DNA of 64,000 nt from Streptomyces aculeolatus (GCF_020400605.1 NZ_JAINRD010000003.1:310001-374000); one strand, 5' to 3'; positions 47,784 through 56,409 are shown, numbered from the stretch's first letter. The notes: generated from the sequence alone by a model not told the origin. Program-made: numbers and translations.

Positions 47784-49000
47784 TGGGGCGGCTGGCGCAG
47801 ACGGAGGGCCTGACGGAGATCCAGCGCGAGATCGTCGCCACCGTGCGCGGCTTCGTCGACAAGGAGATCCTGCCGGTGGCCACCGAGCTGGAGCACCGGG
47901 ACGAGTATCCCGCGCAGATCGTCGAGGGCCTGAAGGACCTGGGGATTTTCGGCCTCATGATCCCCGAGGAGTACGGCGGGCTCGGCGAGTCACTGCTCAC
48001 GTACGCCCTGTGCGTGGAGGAGATCGCCCGCGGCTGGATGAGCGTCTCGGGGATCATCAACACGCACTTCATCGTGGCGTACATGATCAAGCAGCACGGC
48101 ACGGCGGAGCAGCGGGAGCACTTCCTGCCGCTGATGGCCGCCGGGGAGGTGCGCGGCGCGTTCTCGATGTCCGAGCCGGGGCTCGGCTCGGACGTGGCGG
48201 CGATCACGTCCAAGGGCGTACGGGACGGGGACGGCGGCGACTACCTGCTCACCGGCCAGAAGATGTGGCTGACCAACGGCGGCACGTCGTCCCTGGTCGC
48301 GGTGCTCTGCCGGACGGACGAGGGCCACGGCCCCGACGCGCCCGCGCACCGGTCGATGACGACGTTCCTGGTGGAGAAGGAGCCCGGGTTCGGCACGGTG
48401 AAGCCGGGGCTGACCGTCCCCGGCAAGATCGACAAGATGGGCTACAAGGGCGTCGACACCACCGAGCTGATCATGGAAGGGCTGCGCGTCCCGGCCGACC
48501 GGGTGCTCGGCGGCCCCGAGGGCGCCGGCCGGGGCTTCTACCAGATGATGGACGGGGTCGAGGTAGGCCGCGTGAACGTCGCCGCGCGCGGCTGCGGCGT
48601 CGCCCAGCGCGCCTTCGAGCTCGGTGTCGGCTACGCACAGCAGCGGCACGCCTTCGGCCGGCAGATCGCCCGGCACCAGGCGATCCAGTTCAAACTGGCC
48701 GAGATGGCTACCAAGGTCGAGGCGGCCCATGCGATGATGGTCAGAGCGGCACGCAAAAAGGACACCGGAGAACGTAACGACCTAGAGGCGGGAATGGCCA
48801 AATATCTCGCTTCGGAGTACTGCAAGGAAGTCGTGGAAGACGCGTTCCGCATCCACGGCGGCTACGGCTTCTCCAAGGAGTACGAGATCGAGCGCCTCTA
48901 CCGGGAGGCGCCGATGCTTCTCATTGGCGAAGGCACCGCCGAGATCCAGAAAATGATCATTGGGCGGCGACTGCTGGAGGAGTACGGGTCCCAGGGCTGA
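47783..49000 (+). CDS. methylsuccinyl-CoA dehydrogenase (acyl-CoA dehydrogenase family)
   Basis: 405-residue FAD enzyme that, by context, oxidises (2S)-methylsuccinyl-CoA to mesaconyl-CoA. Family motifs are LGIFGLMIPEEYGGLGES, GAFSMSEPGLGSDVAAI, KMWLTNGGTSSLVAVLCRT, QQRHAFGRQIARHQAIQFKLA and FRIHGGYGFSKEYEIERLYREAP, with catalytic Glu in the IGEGTAEIQKMIIGRRL region. The last 100 codons have clearly more A/T-ending codons (AGA, CTA, AAA, ATT, GGA) than the rest. Last gene of the coupled pathway operon. The length matches generic acyl-CoA dehydrogenases, shorter than the proteobacterial Mcd. Confidence 0.92.
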   Translation: MGRLAQTEGLTEIQREIVATVRGFVDKEILPVATELEHRDEYPAQIVEGLKDLGIFGLMIPEEYGGLGESLLTYALCVEEIARGWMSVSGIINTHFIVAYMIKQHGTAEQREHFLPLMAAGEVRGAFSMSEPGLGSDVAAITSKGVRDGDGGDYLLTGQKMWLTNGGTSSLVAVLCRTDEGHGPDAPAHRSMTTFLVEKEPGFGTVKPGLTVPGKIDKMGYKGVDTTELIMEGLRVPADRVLGGPEGAGRGFYQMMDGVEVGRVNVAARGCGVAQRAFELGVGYAQQRHAFGRQIARHQAIQFKLAEMATKVEAAHAMMVRAARKKDTGERNDLEAGMAKYLASEYCKEVVEDAFRIHGGYGFSKEYEIERLYREAPMLLIGEGTAEIQKMIIGRRLLEEYGSQG

Positions 49001-49079
49001 CGGACTGCTTCAGGGGCAGGCGGCAGGGGTGGCGTGGCAGCCGGTCACGAGGTCCCGGCGGGCGAAAGCTCGCTTCGGC

Positions 49080-49110
49080 TTGCCGAGTTGCCGGTGCCAA
49101 CCGATAGCAT
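49080..49110 (+). promoter_or_regulatory. possible psd-pssA promoter
   Basis: TTGCCG (49080-49085) and TAGCAT (49105-49110), 19 bases apart, lie about 60 bases before the psd start in the 167-bp gap after the pathway operon. The spacing is one or two bases longer than ideal, so confidence is modest. Confidence 0.4.
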
Positions 49111-49167
49111 CCCCGACAAGCCGCCGTCCCCCATCACCGCGGCCCCCTCCCGCTACGAAGGTCAAAC

Positions 49168-49821
49168 ATGCCCCACAGCCCAGATAACGTTCCGCGCCGC
49201 CGGGTCCGCCTGGCGCGCGGTGCATCGCCGTGGCTCCTGCCGACCTTGGCCACCGCCGCCGTCACCGCTGTCCGCGCCGGCCGCACCGGGCGCTGGCCCG
49301 ACCGGCTGGCCGCCGTGCCCCCCGCCGCGCTGGCGGCGGGCATGCTGTGGTTCTTCCGCGACCCCGACCGCGAGATCACCGACGGCCGGGTCATCTCCCC
49401 CGCCGACGGCGTGGTGCAGAGCATCATGCCGTGGCCCGACGGCCGCACCCGGGTCGCGATCTTCATGAGCCCGCTGAACGTGCACGTGAACCGCGCGCCG
49501 CTGGCCGGCACCGTCACCTCCGTGGAGCACGTCCCCGGCGGCTACGTCCCGGCGTTCAACAAGGAGAGCGAGAACAACGAGCGCGTCGTGTGGCACCTGG
49601 ACACCGAACTCGGCGACGTCGAGATGGTCCAGATCGCCGGCGCGGTCGCGCGCCGCATCGTGCCGTACGTGACGAGCGGCACCAAGGTCGAGCAGGGCGA
49701 GCGCGTCGGGCTGATCCGCTTCGGCTCCCGCGTCGACGTGTACCTGCCGCAGGGCATCGAGGCCGGCGTGGACGTCGGCCAGGCCACCACCGCTGGGGTG
49801 ACGCGCCTTGACCGTGATTGA
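49168..49821 (+). CDS. psd: phosphatidylserine decarboxylase (short, actinobacterial type)
   Basis: 217-residue proenzyme that makes phosphatidylethanolamine from phosphatidylserine. A hydrophobic N-terminal segment (PWLLPTLATAAVTAV and LAAVPPAALAAGMLWFF) anchors it in the membrane. Conserved parts are FRDPDREI, SPADGVVQSI, FMSPLNVHVNRAPLAG and FNKESENNERVVW. Self-cleavage should occur at Gly186-Ser187 in IRFGSRVDVYLP, making the pyruvoyl cofactor from Ser187. ATG 49168 follows GAAGGTC. The 3' end overlaps pssA by 14 bases. Confidence 0.93.
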   Translation: MPHSPDNVPRRRVRLARGASPWLLPTLATAAVTAVRAGRTGRWPDRLAAVPPAALAAGMLWFFRDPDREITDGRVISPADGVVQSIMPWPDGRTRVAIFMSPLNVHVNRAPLAGTVTSVEHVPGGYVPAFNKESENNERVVWHLDTELGDVEMVQIAGAVARRIVPYVTSGTKVEQGERVGLIRFGSRVDVYLPQGIEAGVDVGQATTAGVTRLDRD

Positions 49822-50656
49822 TCCGGAGACGAAGGCCGGCTGGGTCCCCGAGGTCGACGAGGACGACGACGACATGCCGCTGTCGACGCGGCTGTCGATC
49901 GCCGACACCCTCACCCTCGCGAACGCGACCTGCGGCTTCCTCGCCGTCTACTTCACCACCACCGGCGTGCTCGTCCCGCACCTGATGGGCGAGGACGCCG
50001 GGGGTATCGCGCGGCACAGCGCCGCCACCGCCGTGATCCTCATGCTGCTCGCCTCGGTCTTCGACCTCTTCGACGGCCTGGTGGCGCGCAAGCTGCGCAG
50101 CTCGGCGATGGGCGCGGAGCTGGACAACCTCTCCGACCTGATCAGCTTCGGGCTGGCGCCCGCGTACTTCGTGCTGGTCTACGGCATGGTCGCCGACGAC
50201 GCGCACCAGCGGGTCTCCACGGTGGCCGCGGTCGCCGTGGTGCTGGCGGTGGTGCTGCGGCTTGCCCGGTTCTCCTGCGTGACCGTGCGGGACGGCGTCT
50301 TCCAGGGCATGCCGAGCCCCTTCGGGGCGCTGACGGTGATCTCGGTGGTGCTGCTGGAGCTGCCGTTCGTGCCGACGCTGCTGGCGATCGTCGGGGTGGC
50401 CTGGCTGATGGTGAGCCGGGTGGAGTACCCCAAGCCGCGCGGCCGGCTCGCGGTGGCCACGCTCGTCTGGATCTTCGTGAGCATGACCTGCCTGGGCGCG
50501 TGGGCCTTCGACGCGCCGAACGGGCAGCTTCTGCTCCAGACCGGCTGCGCGCTGCAGATCGTGACGGCCGCGACGATCCCGCTGTTCGCCACCGCCCGCC
50601 GGGTGAACACCTTCCGCGTCGGCCGCCGCGAGGCGCGCGCCGCGGCGCAGGGCTGA
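49808..50656 (+). CDS. pssA: CDP-diacylglycerol-serine O-phosphatidyltransferase
   Basis: 282-residue integral membrane enzyme of the CDP-alcohol phosphotransferase family; it joins CDP-diacylglycerol and serine, feeding Psd. The family signature D-G-x2-A-R-x8-G-x3-D-x3-D is present as DLFDGLVARKLRSSAMGAELDNLSDLI. Seven or so hydrophobic helices follow an acidic N-terminus (VDEDDDDMP). TTG 49808 overlaps the psd gene; GTG 49814 is an alternative. A 13-bp tandem repeat and a long hairpin with a T run follow the gene. Confidence 0.93.
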   Translation: MTVIDPETKAGWVPEVDEDDDDMPLSTRLSIADTLTLANATCGFLAVYFTTTGVLVPHLMGEDAGGIARHSAATAVILMLLASVFDLFDGLVARKLRSSAMGAELDNLSDLISFGLAPAYFVLVYGMVADDAHQRVSTVAAVAVVLAVVLRLARFSCVTVRDGVFQGMPSPFGALTVISVVLLELPFVPTLLAIVGVAWLMVSRVEYPKPRGRLAVATLVWIFVSMTCLGAWAFDAPNGQLLLQTGCALQIVTAATIPLFATARRVNTFRVGRREARAAAQG

Positions 50657-50701
50657 GCCGGGCGCACGCGGGCCGCGCGGCCCGCGGCGTACGGAAAACC
50701 G

Positions 50702-50780
50702 CCGCGGTGGCCGACGGCGGCACACGGCCGCGGCAGCGGACCGCGGCGAACGACCGCGGCCGGCGAGCCGCGGACACGGA
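50702..50780. repeat. degenerate 13-bp tandem repeat (CCGCGG-N7)
   Basis: CCGCGG recurs at 50702, 50728, 50741, 50754 and 50768, that is at 26, 13, 13 and 14 bp. The intervening unit at 50715 reads CGGCGG. Unit ends often read CGA or GGA. Six units lie between pssA and its terminator. Not coding as far as I can see. Confidence 0.55.
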
Positions 50781-50785
50781 CCGCA

Positions 50786-50827
50786 CCGTCGCGTCCGGGG
50801 GCCGGATCGATCCCCCGGACGCGACGG
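50786..50827. terminator. terminator between pssA and the M4 protease
   Basis: Perfect 16-bp stem (50786-50801 and 50812-50827) with a 10-base loop, followed by CTTTTCC on the plus strand. It can serve both the rightward pssA and the leftward protease gene ending at 50858. Confidence 0.88.
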
Positions 50828-50857
50828 CTTTTCCGGCCTGCCCGCCCTGGATCGGGG

Positions 50858-52870
50858 TCAGACGGGCTGCCAGAGCGCGGGGACGTTCGGCGGCTCCCAG
50901 CCCGGCAGGGCCGTGTGGGCCTGCAGGCAGCGGTAGCTCCGGCCGCCGTACGTGACGGTGTCACCGGCCCGGTAGGACGTGCCGGCCGACCAGGTGCCGG
51001 GGCCCGGGTCGGAGCCGACGGTCAGGGTGTACGTCACCGTGTGCGTGGCGCTGCCGGTGCCGGTCACCGTGATCGGGTACGTGCCGTCGGCGGTCCCGGC
51101 GGCGACGTCGAGCGTCAGGGTCGCCGAGCCGCCGGACGTCACCGTCGCCGGGGAGACGGACGCCGTGACGCCGTCGGGGGCGCCGGAGGCGGTGAGCGCG
51201 ACGCTCTGCGGGTCGCCGCCGGTCGTCGTGGTGCTCACGGTGGCCGTGGCGGAGCCGCCGGCCTCGACGCCGCCGGAGCCGGGCGACAGCGCGAGGGAGA
51301 AGTCCGGCGTCTGGCTGCCGCCGCAGTCGGCCTCGCCGGCCGCCGCGGGCACGCCGATGGCGCTCCAGGCCGCCTTGACCGCGTTGCACTCGGTGGCGCC
51401 GTAGGCGGCCTTCGCGGAGGTGACGGTCGCGGCGCGCGCGGCGCGGTGGTTCCAGCCGGAGGTCTTGAGCAGCAGCCCGCCCATGAAGATCTTCGCGGCC
51501 TTCTGGACGCCGACGCCGGTGACGGAGGAGGGGCCCCCGGCGCAGATCGGGCTGTCCGGCTTGCCGCCGCCGGGGCTGGAGCCCTCGGCGAGCAGGTAGA
51601 ACCAGTGGTTCTGCGGGCCCGCGGCGGCGTGCACCTCGGTGCCGGGGCCGAGTTGCGGGTAGCAGTTGGGGTCGCCGTTGACCAGCGACGGGTTGTACAT
51701 GTTGCGGATGGGGCGGGTGTCGCCGTAGAAGCGGGCCTTCTCGCCGACGGTGTAGTCGGGCGGGTCGGCGGGGCTGTTGACGTACGCCTCGGTGATGGCG
51801 CCGAAGATGTCGCCGGTGGACTCGTTCATGCCGCCGTTCTCGCTGCCCGGGCCCGCACTGCCGGGGGTGCGGTCGAAGATCTCGTGCCCGTACTCGTGCG
51901 CGACGACGTCGATGGAGGTGAGCTGGTTGGTGCCGGTCTGATTGCGGCCGTAGGTGGTCTTGGAGCCGTCGTAGTAGGCGTTGACGACGGTGAGGCCGGC
52001 GCGGGCGGGGACGAGGCCGCCGCGGCCGTTCTGGCCGTTGTAGCCGGTCCACTCCTTGAGCATGTCGAACTCTTGCTGGGCCGCGTACATGATGTCGACG
52101 CAGGCGGTCTCCAGGTCGTTCGCGCCGCCGTTGCCCCAGGGCGGGGTGGTGTACGGGGCGCCGTTCTGGCCGCCGCACTGGAAGCCGGTGCGGACCGGGT
52201 CGGTCATGGAGTTGGCGGCGGTGTCGATCTCGACGGTGCCGTAGTGGTAGCCCTGCCCGGAGGCGTCGCGGACCTGTTCGCGGGTCTCGGCGACCTTGCC
52301 GGTACGGGCGTCGACGTACACCTCGCGCACGCTGGGGGCGCCGGCGGCGGTGGTGCCGGTGACGGTGGACTTCCAGATCAGCACGCCCTTGCCGGCCTCG
52401 CCGCCCTTGAGCAGTACGCCGAGTTCGGGCGCGGTGGCCTTCTCCGGGTGGGCGACCCGCGCGGTGGCCGTGCGTTCGGCGGCCGCGGCGGAGATCCGGG
52501 CGCGCGGGGAGAGCGACAGCTCGGGCGCGGGCGCGGCGGCCACGTCGAGGACGCGGCCGCGGCTGTCGGCGAGCACGACGGCGTCGCCCCCGGTGACCGG
52601 CAGCCCGAGGTAGGTGCGTTCGTACGCGGCGTAGTAGAGCCCGTCGTCCCAGGGCGTCACCCCGGTGCGGACGAGTTCCTCGCCAGGGCTGTGGCGCAGC
52701 CCGTCGAGACCGCTGACCGCGGCGCGGTCGGCGGCGGCGAGGGCGAGTGCCTTGCCGCCCGGCCGCTCCGGTGGCGGCGGAGCGGCGCTGGTGGTGCCGG
52801 TGAAGGCACCGGTCAGGCCGGCGGTCAGGGCGAGTGCCGCCACGACCGCGCCAAGTCTTGTGGACTTCAC
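50858..52870 (-). CDS. secreted M4 (thermolysin-like) neutral protease with chitin-binding-type C-terminus
   Basis: 670-residue preproprotease. The Sec signal peptide (MKSTRLGAVVAALALTAG) leads to an FTP/PepSY-type propeptide. The catalytic domain has VVAHEYGHEIF (zinc His325 and His329, catalytic Glu), GGMNESTGDIFGAITEAY (third ligand Glu) and the late VHAAAGPQNHWFYLLAEG region. An Ig-like domain of about 90 residues (PDFSLALSPGSGGVEAG to VTYTLTVGS) and a CBM5/12-like module (WSAGTSYRAGDTVTYGGRSY) follow; the latter binds chitin or cellulose in other proteins. GTG 52870 has GGGGAG upstream. It diverges from a LysR gene, as known for Streptomyces neutral proteases. Confidence 0.92.
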   Translation of the reverse strand: MKSTRLGAVVAALALTAGLTGAFTGTTSAAPPPPERPGGKALALAAADRAAVSGLDGLRHSPGEELVRTGVTPWDDGLYYAAYERTYLGLPVTGGDAVVLADSRGRVLDVAAAPAPELSLSPRARISAAAAERTATARVAHPEKATAPELGVLLKGGEAGKGVLIWKSTVTGTTAAGAPSVREVYVDARTGKVAETREQVRDASGQGYHYGTVEIDTAANSMTDPVRTGFQCGGQNGAPYTTPPWGNGGANDLETACVDIMYAAQQEFDMLKEWTGYNGQNGRGGLVPARAGLTVVNAYYDGSKTTYGRNQTGTNQLTSIDVVAHEYGHEIFDRTPGSAGPGSENGGMNESTGDIFGAITEAYVNSPADPPDYTVGEKARFYGDTRPIRNMYNPSLVNGDPNCYPQLGPGTEVHAAAGPQNHWFYLLAEGSSPGGGKPDSPICAGGPSSVTGVGVQKAAKIFMGGLLLKTSGWNHRAARAATVTSAKAAYGATECNAVKAAWSAIGVPAAAGEADCGGSQTPDFSLALSPGSGGVEAGGSATATVSTTTTGGDPQSVALTASGAPDGVTASVSPATVTSGGSATLTLDVAAGTADGTYPITVTGTGSATHTVTYTLTVGSDPGPGTWSAGTSYRAGDTVTYGGRSYRCLQAHTALPGWEPPNVPALWQPV

Positions 52871-52927
52871 GTCTGTTGCTCCCCTCTAGGGAAACCGGTG
52901 AGGTGAGTATCGACATGGACATGGCCG

Positions 52928-52976
52928 TTGGGGGATATCCCACCTGCCCCCAATTCCCGGGTTATACGCTGCCGGA
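52928..52976. promoter_or_regulatory. LysR-type operator and -10 box between protease and LysR
   Basis: TTGGGGG (52928-52934) and CCCCCAA (52947-52953) form an inverted repeat that encloses the palindrome GGGATATCCC. The segment TTATAC (about 52962-52967) lies about 10 bases before the LysR ATG and may be its -10 box. It is a likely shared control region for the divergent genes. Confidence 0.6.
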
Positions 52977-53936
52977 ATGGAGCTGGAGCTACGGCACCTG
53001 CAGGCTGTCTGCCGGATCGCCGAGGCCGGCAGCCTCGCGGGCGCCGCCCGTGTCCTCGGCGTCTCCCAGCCGGCGCTGTCGGCCCAGCTCCGCCGCATCG
53101 AGCGGGTGGCCGGCGGCATGCTGTTCACGCGTACCCCGCGGGGCGTACTGCCCACGCCGCTCGGCGAGTTCGTCCTGTCGAAGGCGCACCGCGTGCTCGG
53201 CGAGATGGAGGCGCTCGCGGCCGGCGCCCGGGCCACGACGGCGACGGGGCCGCTGCGGCTGGGGAGCATCGTGCTCGTGATGCTCGGCGCGCTGGTGCAG
53301 GAGTTGGACGAGCTGCTGCCGGGCCGGCACGCGACGGTCGACAGCGAGGACTCGGTCACGGCGCTGACGCGGCTGCTGGGCTCAGGCCACTACGACGCGA
53401 TCCTCTACGGCGAGGTCAACGACCACCGCACCCCGCTCCCGGCCGGCGTCACGGCCCGCACGCTGGTCGCGGGCGAGCCGTTCTGGATCGCGCTGTCGGC
53501 CCGGCACCGCCTCGCGGACCAAGAGCGGGTGGAGCTGGGCGAGCTGGCGGACGAGCAGTGGATGGCGATGACAAGCCAGGACGACGGCGGCCCGGAGGCC
53601 CTGCACACGGCGTGCGCGGGTGCGGGCTTCGCCCCGTCGCTGCGCTACCGCATCGGCGACACGGCCCTGAACCGCCGCCTGATAGCGGCGGGCCGCGCGG
53701 TGGCGGTCTTCCAGCCCACGGCCCCGGCGACGGCGGGGGTGGTCCTGCGCCCCCTGGCGGGAGACCCGATCAGGGGGCGCCTGACCCTGGCGTGGCAACG
53801 CCGCGCGGTCCCGGCGGAACAGGCGGGTGCGCTGTACCGGGCGGCGGCACGGGCGTACGTCGCGGGGCTGGAGAACAACCCGCGGTACGGGGTGTGGTGG
53901 AAGGAGCACCCGGAGGTACATCCGGAGCGGACGTGA
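52977..53936 (+). CDS. LysR-family regulator, probably of the divergent M4 protease
   Basis: 319 residues. The winged helix is ELRHLQAVCRIAEAGSLAGA and LGVSQPALSAQLRRIERVAGG. The effector domain carries LVAGEPFWIALSARHRLAD, and the C-terminal tail reads NPRYGVWWKEHPEV. Start, helix-turn-helix and this tail resemble the LysR protein at 15175, so they are paralogues. LysR activators next to neutral protease genes are known in Streptomyces (for example SnpA/MprA systems). Here control of the divergent M4 gene is inferred from position and the operator. Confidence 0.9.
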   Translation: MELELRHLQAVCRIAEAGSLAGAARVLGVSQPALSAQLRRIERVAGGMLFTRTPRGVLPTPLGEFVLSKAHRVLGEMEALAAGARATTATGPLRLGSIVLVMLGALVQELDELLPGRHATVDSEDSVTALTRLLGSGHYDAILYGEVNDHRTPLPAGVTARTLVAGEPFWIALSARHRLADQERVELGELADEQWMAMTSQDDGGPEALHTACAGAGFAPSLRYRIGDTALNRRLIAAGRAVAVFQPTAPATAGVVLRPLAGDPIRGRLTLAWQRRAVPAEQAGALYRAAARAYVAGLENNPRYGVWWKEHPEVHPERT

Positions 53937-53967
53937 GGGGCGGCCGGGGCGACCCGCTCGGGGCTCC

Positions 53968-54885
53968 TCAGCCGATTCCGGTGGCGGCGCCGCCGGGCTC
54001 CGTCATCGCCTGGGTGCCGATGACCGCGAGCAGGCTCAGCTTGTCCGCGGCGTCGGTTCCCGGGGCGGCGGTGTGGACGACCACGTGCAGGTCGCTGCCG
54101 GGCGCGTTGAGGACGTCGCAGTCGAGGACGAGCGGGCCGACGTCGGGGTGGTGGACGGTCTTGGTGTCCATGGTGTGGGCGCCCACCGCCTGGGAGTCCC
54201 AGAGCCGGGCGAAGTGGTCGCTGGCGCGGCGGAGGTCGGCGATGAGGGTGCGCAGGGGCCGGTCGGCGGGGTAACGGGCGGTCGCGGAGCGCAGGTCGGC
54301 GACGGTGGCGGTCTCGAAGCGGGCTCGTTGTTCGGGGGTGTGGGTCACGCGGTCGCGGCGTCCGGTGAAGTGGCGCCAGAGGACGTTGCGCTCGCGCTCC
54401 GTGTGGCCGGAGGGGTCGCCGTGCAGCGCGGCGTACATCCGGTTCCAGGCGGTCAGGGTCCACGCGGCGTCGAACACCCCGACCGGGGTGGCCCGCATCT
54501 GGTCGAGCATGCGCTGGACGCCGGGGGTGACGTGGGACGGGATGCGGTCGGTGGTGGGCGCGGGCCGGCCCGCGAGAAGGAACAGGTGGCGGCGTTCCGG
54601 TTCCGACAGCCGCAGGGCCCGGGCGAGGGCGGTGAGGATCTGGGGTGACGGGGACCTGGCGCGGCCCTGCTCGAGGCGGATGACGTAGTCGACGGACATC
54701 CCGGCGAGCTGGGCCAGTTCCTGGCGCCGCAGCCCCGGCGCGCGCCGCGCGCGTCCGGCCGGCAGTCCGGCCGTCGCCGGGTCCAGCCGGTCGCGCCAGC
54801 TCCGCAGCGCGCCGGCGAGGTCGACGCCCGCGCCGTCACCGCCGGGGGATCCGCTGTTCCCGTCCCCGTTCCCCGTATCGCGCAT
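53968..54885 (-). CDS. XRE-family regulator with MmyB-type ligand domain
   Basis: 305 residues, the third MmyB-type regulator in the window and close in layout to the one at 2719: LRRQELAQLAGMSVDYVIRLEQGRA in the helix-turn-helix and RERNVLWRHFTGRRDRV plus DCDVLNAPGSDLHVVVHTA in the C-terminal domain. ATG 54885. A Gly/Asp-rich stretch precedes the helix-turn-helix. It diverges from an SDR gene with a compact repeat motif in the 111-bp gap, so it most probably represses that gene. Confidence 0.88.
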   Translation of the reverse strand: MRDTGNGDGNSGSPGGDGAGVDLAGALRSWRDRLDPATAGLPAGRARRAPGLRRQELAQLAGMSVDYVIRLEQGRARSPSPQILTALARALRLSEPERRHLFLLAGRPAPTTDRIPSHVTPGVQRMLDQMRATPVGVFDAAWTLTAWNRMYAALHGDPSGHTERERNVLWRHFTGRRDRVTHTPEQRARFETATVADLRSATARYPADRPLRTLIADLRRASDHFARLWDSQAVGAHTMDTKTVHHPDVGPLVLDCDVLNAPGSDLHVVVHTAAPGTDAADKLSLLAVIGTQAMTEPGGAATGIG

Positions 54886-54927
54886 GGGTCCAGTATCCGG
54901 CCGTGGCGGCGGGACCCGCGCGCCCAG

Positions 54928-54961
54928 CCTGGTACCGCTTTTGCCAGGAAGAACCCGGTAC
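54928..54961. promoter_or_regulatory. operator-like repeats between XRE and SDR genes
   Basis: CCTGG (54928) and CCAGG (54944) form an inverted repeat, and GGTAC occurs twice (54931 and 54957), here in CTGGTACCG and CCGGTACTC. The lower-GC core GCTTTTGCCAGGAAGAA is atypical for this genome. It is probably the binding site of the MmyB-type regulator. Confidence 0.55.
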
Positions 54962-54996
54962 TCCCTGTCCCCGCGTGCGGCTCCGACACTGGCGGC

Positions 54997-55704
54997 ATGC
55001 GAACCGCACTCATCACCGGTGCCACCAGAGGGCTCGGTCTGGAGACCGCCCGGCGACTGGCCGGGGCCGGGCACACCGTCTATCTCGGGGCGCGGGACGC
55101 CCGGCGCGGCGAGGAGGCCGCGCGGCGGATCGGGGCCCGCCCCCTGGAACTCGACGTGACCAGTGAGCATTCGGTACGAACCGCCGCGAAGCTCGTCCGG
55201 GAGGAGGCGGGCCGCCTCGACGTGCTGGTCAACAACGCCGGGATCAGCGGCCCCGCCGCCTCCGCCGCGGAGGCCACCGCCGACGACCTGCTGACCGTCT
55301 ACGACACCAACGTCTTCGGCGCCGTACGGGTCACCCACGCCTTCTTGCCGCTGCTCGAAGCGGGCGAGGCGCCCGTCGTCGTGAACGTCAGCAGCGGCCT
55401 TGGGTCACTGACCGTAGCCGCCGACCCGCCCGCCCACGCCTCGTCCGTGCCCGTGTGGCTCCCGGCGCTGTCGTACGGCTCCTCCAAGGCCGCGCTGAAC
55501 ATGGTCACCGTCCAGTACGCCCACGCCCTCCCGCACTTCAGGATCAACGCCGTCGACCCCGGCCTGACCGCGACCGACTTCAACGGCCACGCCGGAGACC
55601 GGACGGTCGCCGAGGGCGCCGAGATCATCGTGCGCATGGCCACCGCCGGACCCGGCGGCCCCACCGGCGGCTACTTCTCCGCCGCCGGCCCGCTCCCCTG
55701 GTGA
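54997..55704 (+). CDS. short-chain dehydrogenase/reductase
   Basis: 235-residue classical SDR. The NADP-binding motif is TGATRGLGLETARRL, followed by the NNAG motif in VLVNNAGISGPA, catalytic Ser near VNVSSGLGSLT, and YGSSKAALN (Tyr-x-x-x-Lys). It is shorter than average after the active site. Substrate unknown. It is divergent from an MmyB-type XRE regulator and is followed 21 bases later by a DsbA-like gene, likely one transcript. Confidence 0.9.
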   Translation: MRTALITGATRGLGLETARRLAGAGHTVYLGARDARRGEEAARRIGARPLELDVTSEHSVRTAAKLVREEAGRLDVLVNNAGISGPAASAAEATADDLLTVYDTNVFGAVRVTHAFLPLLEAGEAPVVVNVSSGLGSLTVAADPPAHASSVPVWLPALSYGSSKAALNMVTVQYAHALPHFRINAVDPGLTATDFNGHAGDRTVAEGAEIIVRMATAGPGGPTGGYFSAAGPLPW

Positions 55705-55725
55705 CCACCCCCGAAAGGACCGACC

Positions 55726-56367
55726 ATGACCAGCCACGTTCGCCGTGCCGAGATCGCCCTGGACCTCGCCTGCGTCCGCTGCTACCTCGGCTTCACCCGC
55801 CTCACCCGGGCCGTCCGCCACCATCGCGCCGACGGCGGCGGCGCGGTCGCCGTGGCCGTTCGCCCCTTCCAGGCCGAGCCGGAGGCGCCGTCCGCCGGTG
55901 AGCCGCTGTTCGAGGTGTGGCGGCGGACCCGGGGCGAGGCGTTCGTACGGCAGGTCGCGTCGGACACCTCGTTCGGCACGGCGGACGGCCTGGAGCTCCG
56001 CTTTGAACGTGCCTTGTTCACCAACACCTTCGAGGCTCACCGGCTGGTTGCGCGCGCGGCCCGGCAGGGGCTCGGCGAGCGGATGGCGGAGCGGCTGTTC
56101 CGGGCGTACTTCACCGACGGGCTGCTGATCTCCGACCGCACCACCTTGGCCCGGCTGTCCGCCGAGGCCGGTGTGGCGGCAGCCGCCGACGCCCACGGCA
56201 CCGCCGACGCCGCCGCGTTGCGCGCAGAACTCGGCCGTGTCCGCGCGCTCGGCGTCCACGTCGGCTCCGTGCCGTACGTCCGCTTCGGCGACGGGACGGT
56301 CCTCGAAGGCGAGCAGCCCGAGACTGCCTACCGCGCGGCGCTGACCCCGCTCACGCGGGCCGGATGA
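55726..56367 (+). CDS. DsbA-family oxidoreductase (FrnE-like)
   Basis: 213 residues of the DsbA/2-hydroxychromene isomerase thioredoxin-fold type. The N-terminal DLACVRCYLGFTRL holds a CVRC active site in place of the more usual CPWC. The helical insert has FTNTFEAHRLVARAARQG and FRAYFTDGLLISDRTTLARLS, and the cis-Pro loop is GSVPYVRFGDG. No signal peptide, so it is cytosolic, as in FrnE-like proteins. ATG 55726 follows GAAAGGACC. It is probably co-transcribed with the upstream SDR. Confidence 0.82.
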   Translation: MTSHVRRAEIALDLACVRCYLGFTRLTRAVRHHRADGGGAVAVAVRPFQAEPEAPSAGEPLFEVWRRTRGEAFVRQVASDTSFGTADGLELRFERALFTNTFEAHRLVARAARQGLGERMAERLFRAYFTDGLLISDRTTLARLSAEAGVAAAADAHGTADAAALRAELGRVRALGVHVGSVPYVRFGDGTVLEGEQPETAYRAALTPLTRAG

Positions 56368-56409
56368 CCGCCCCGGGCCGGGGGGCGCGAGCCCGCCGGC
56401 CCCCGCCGG

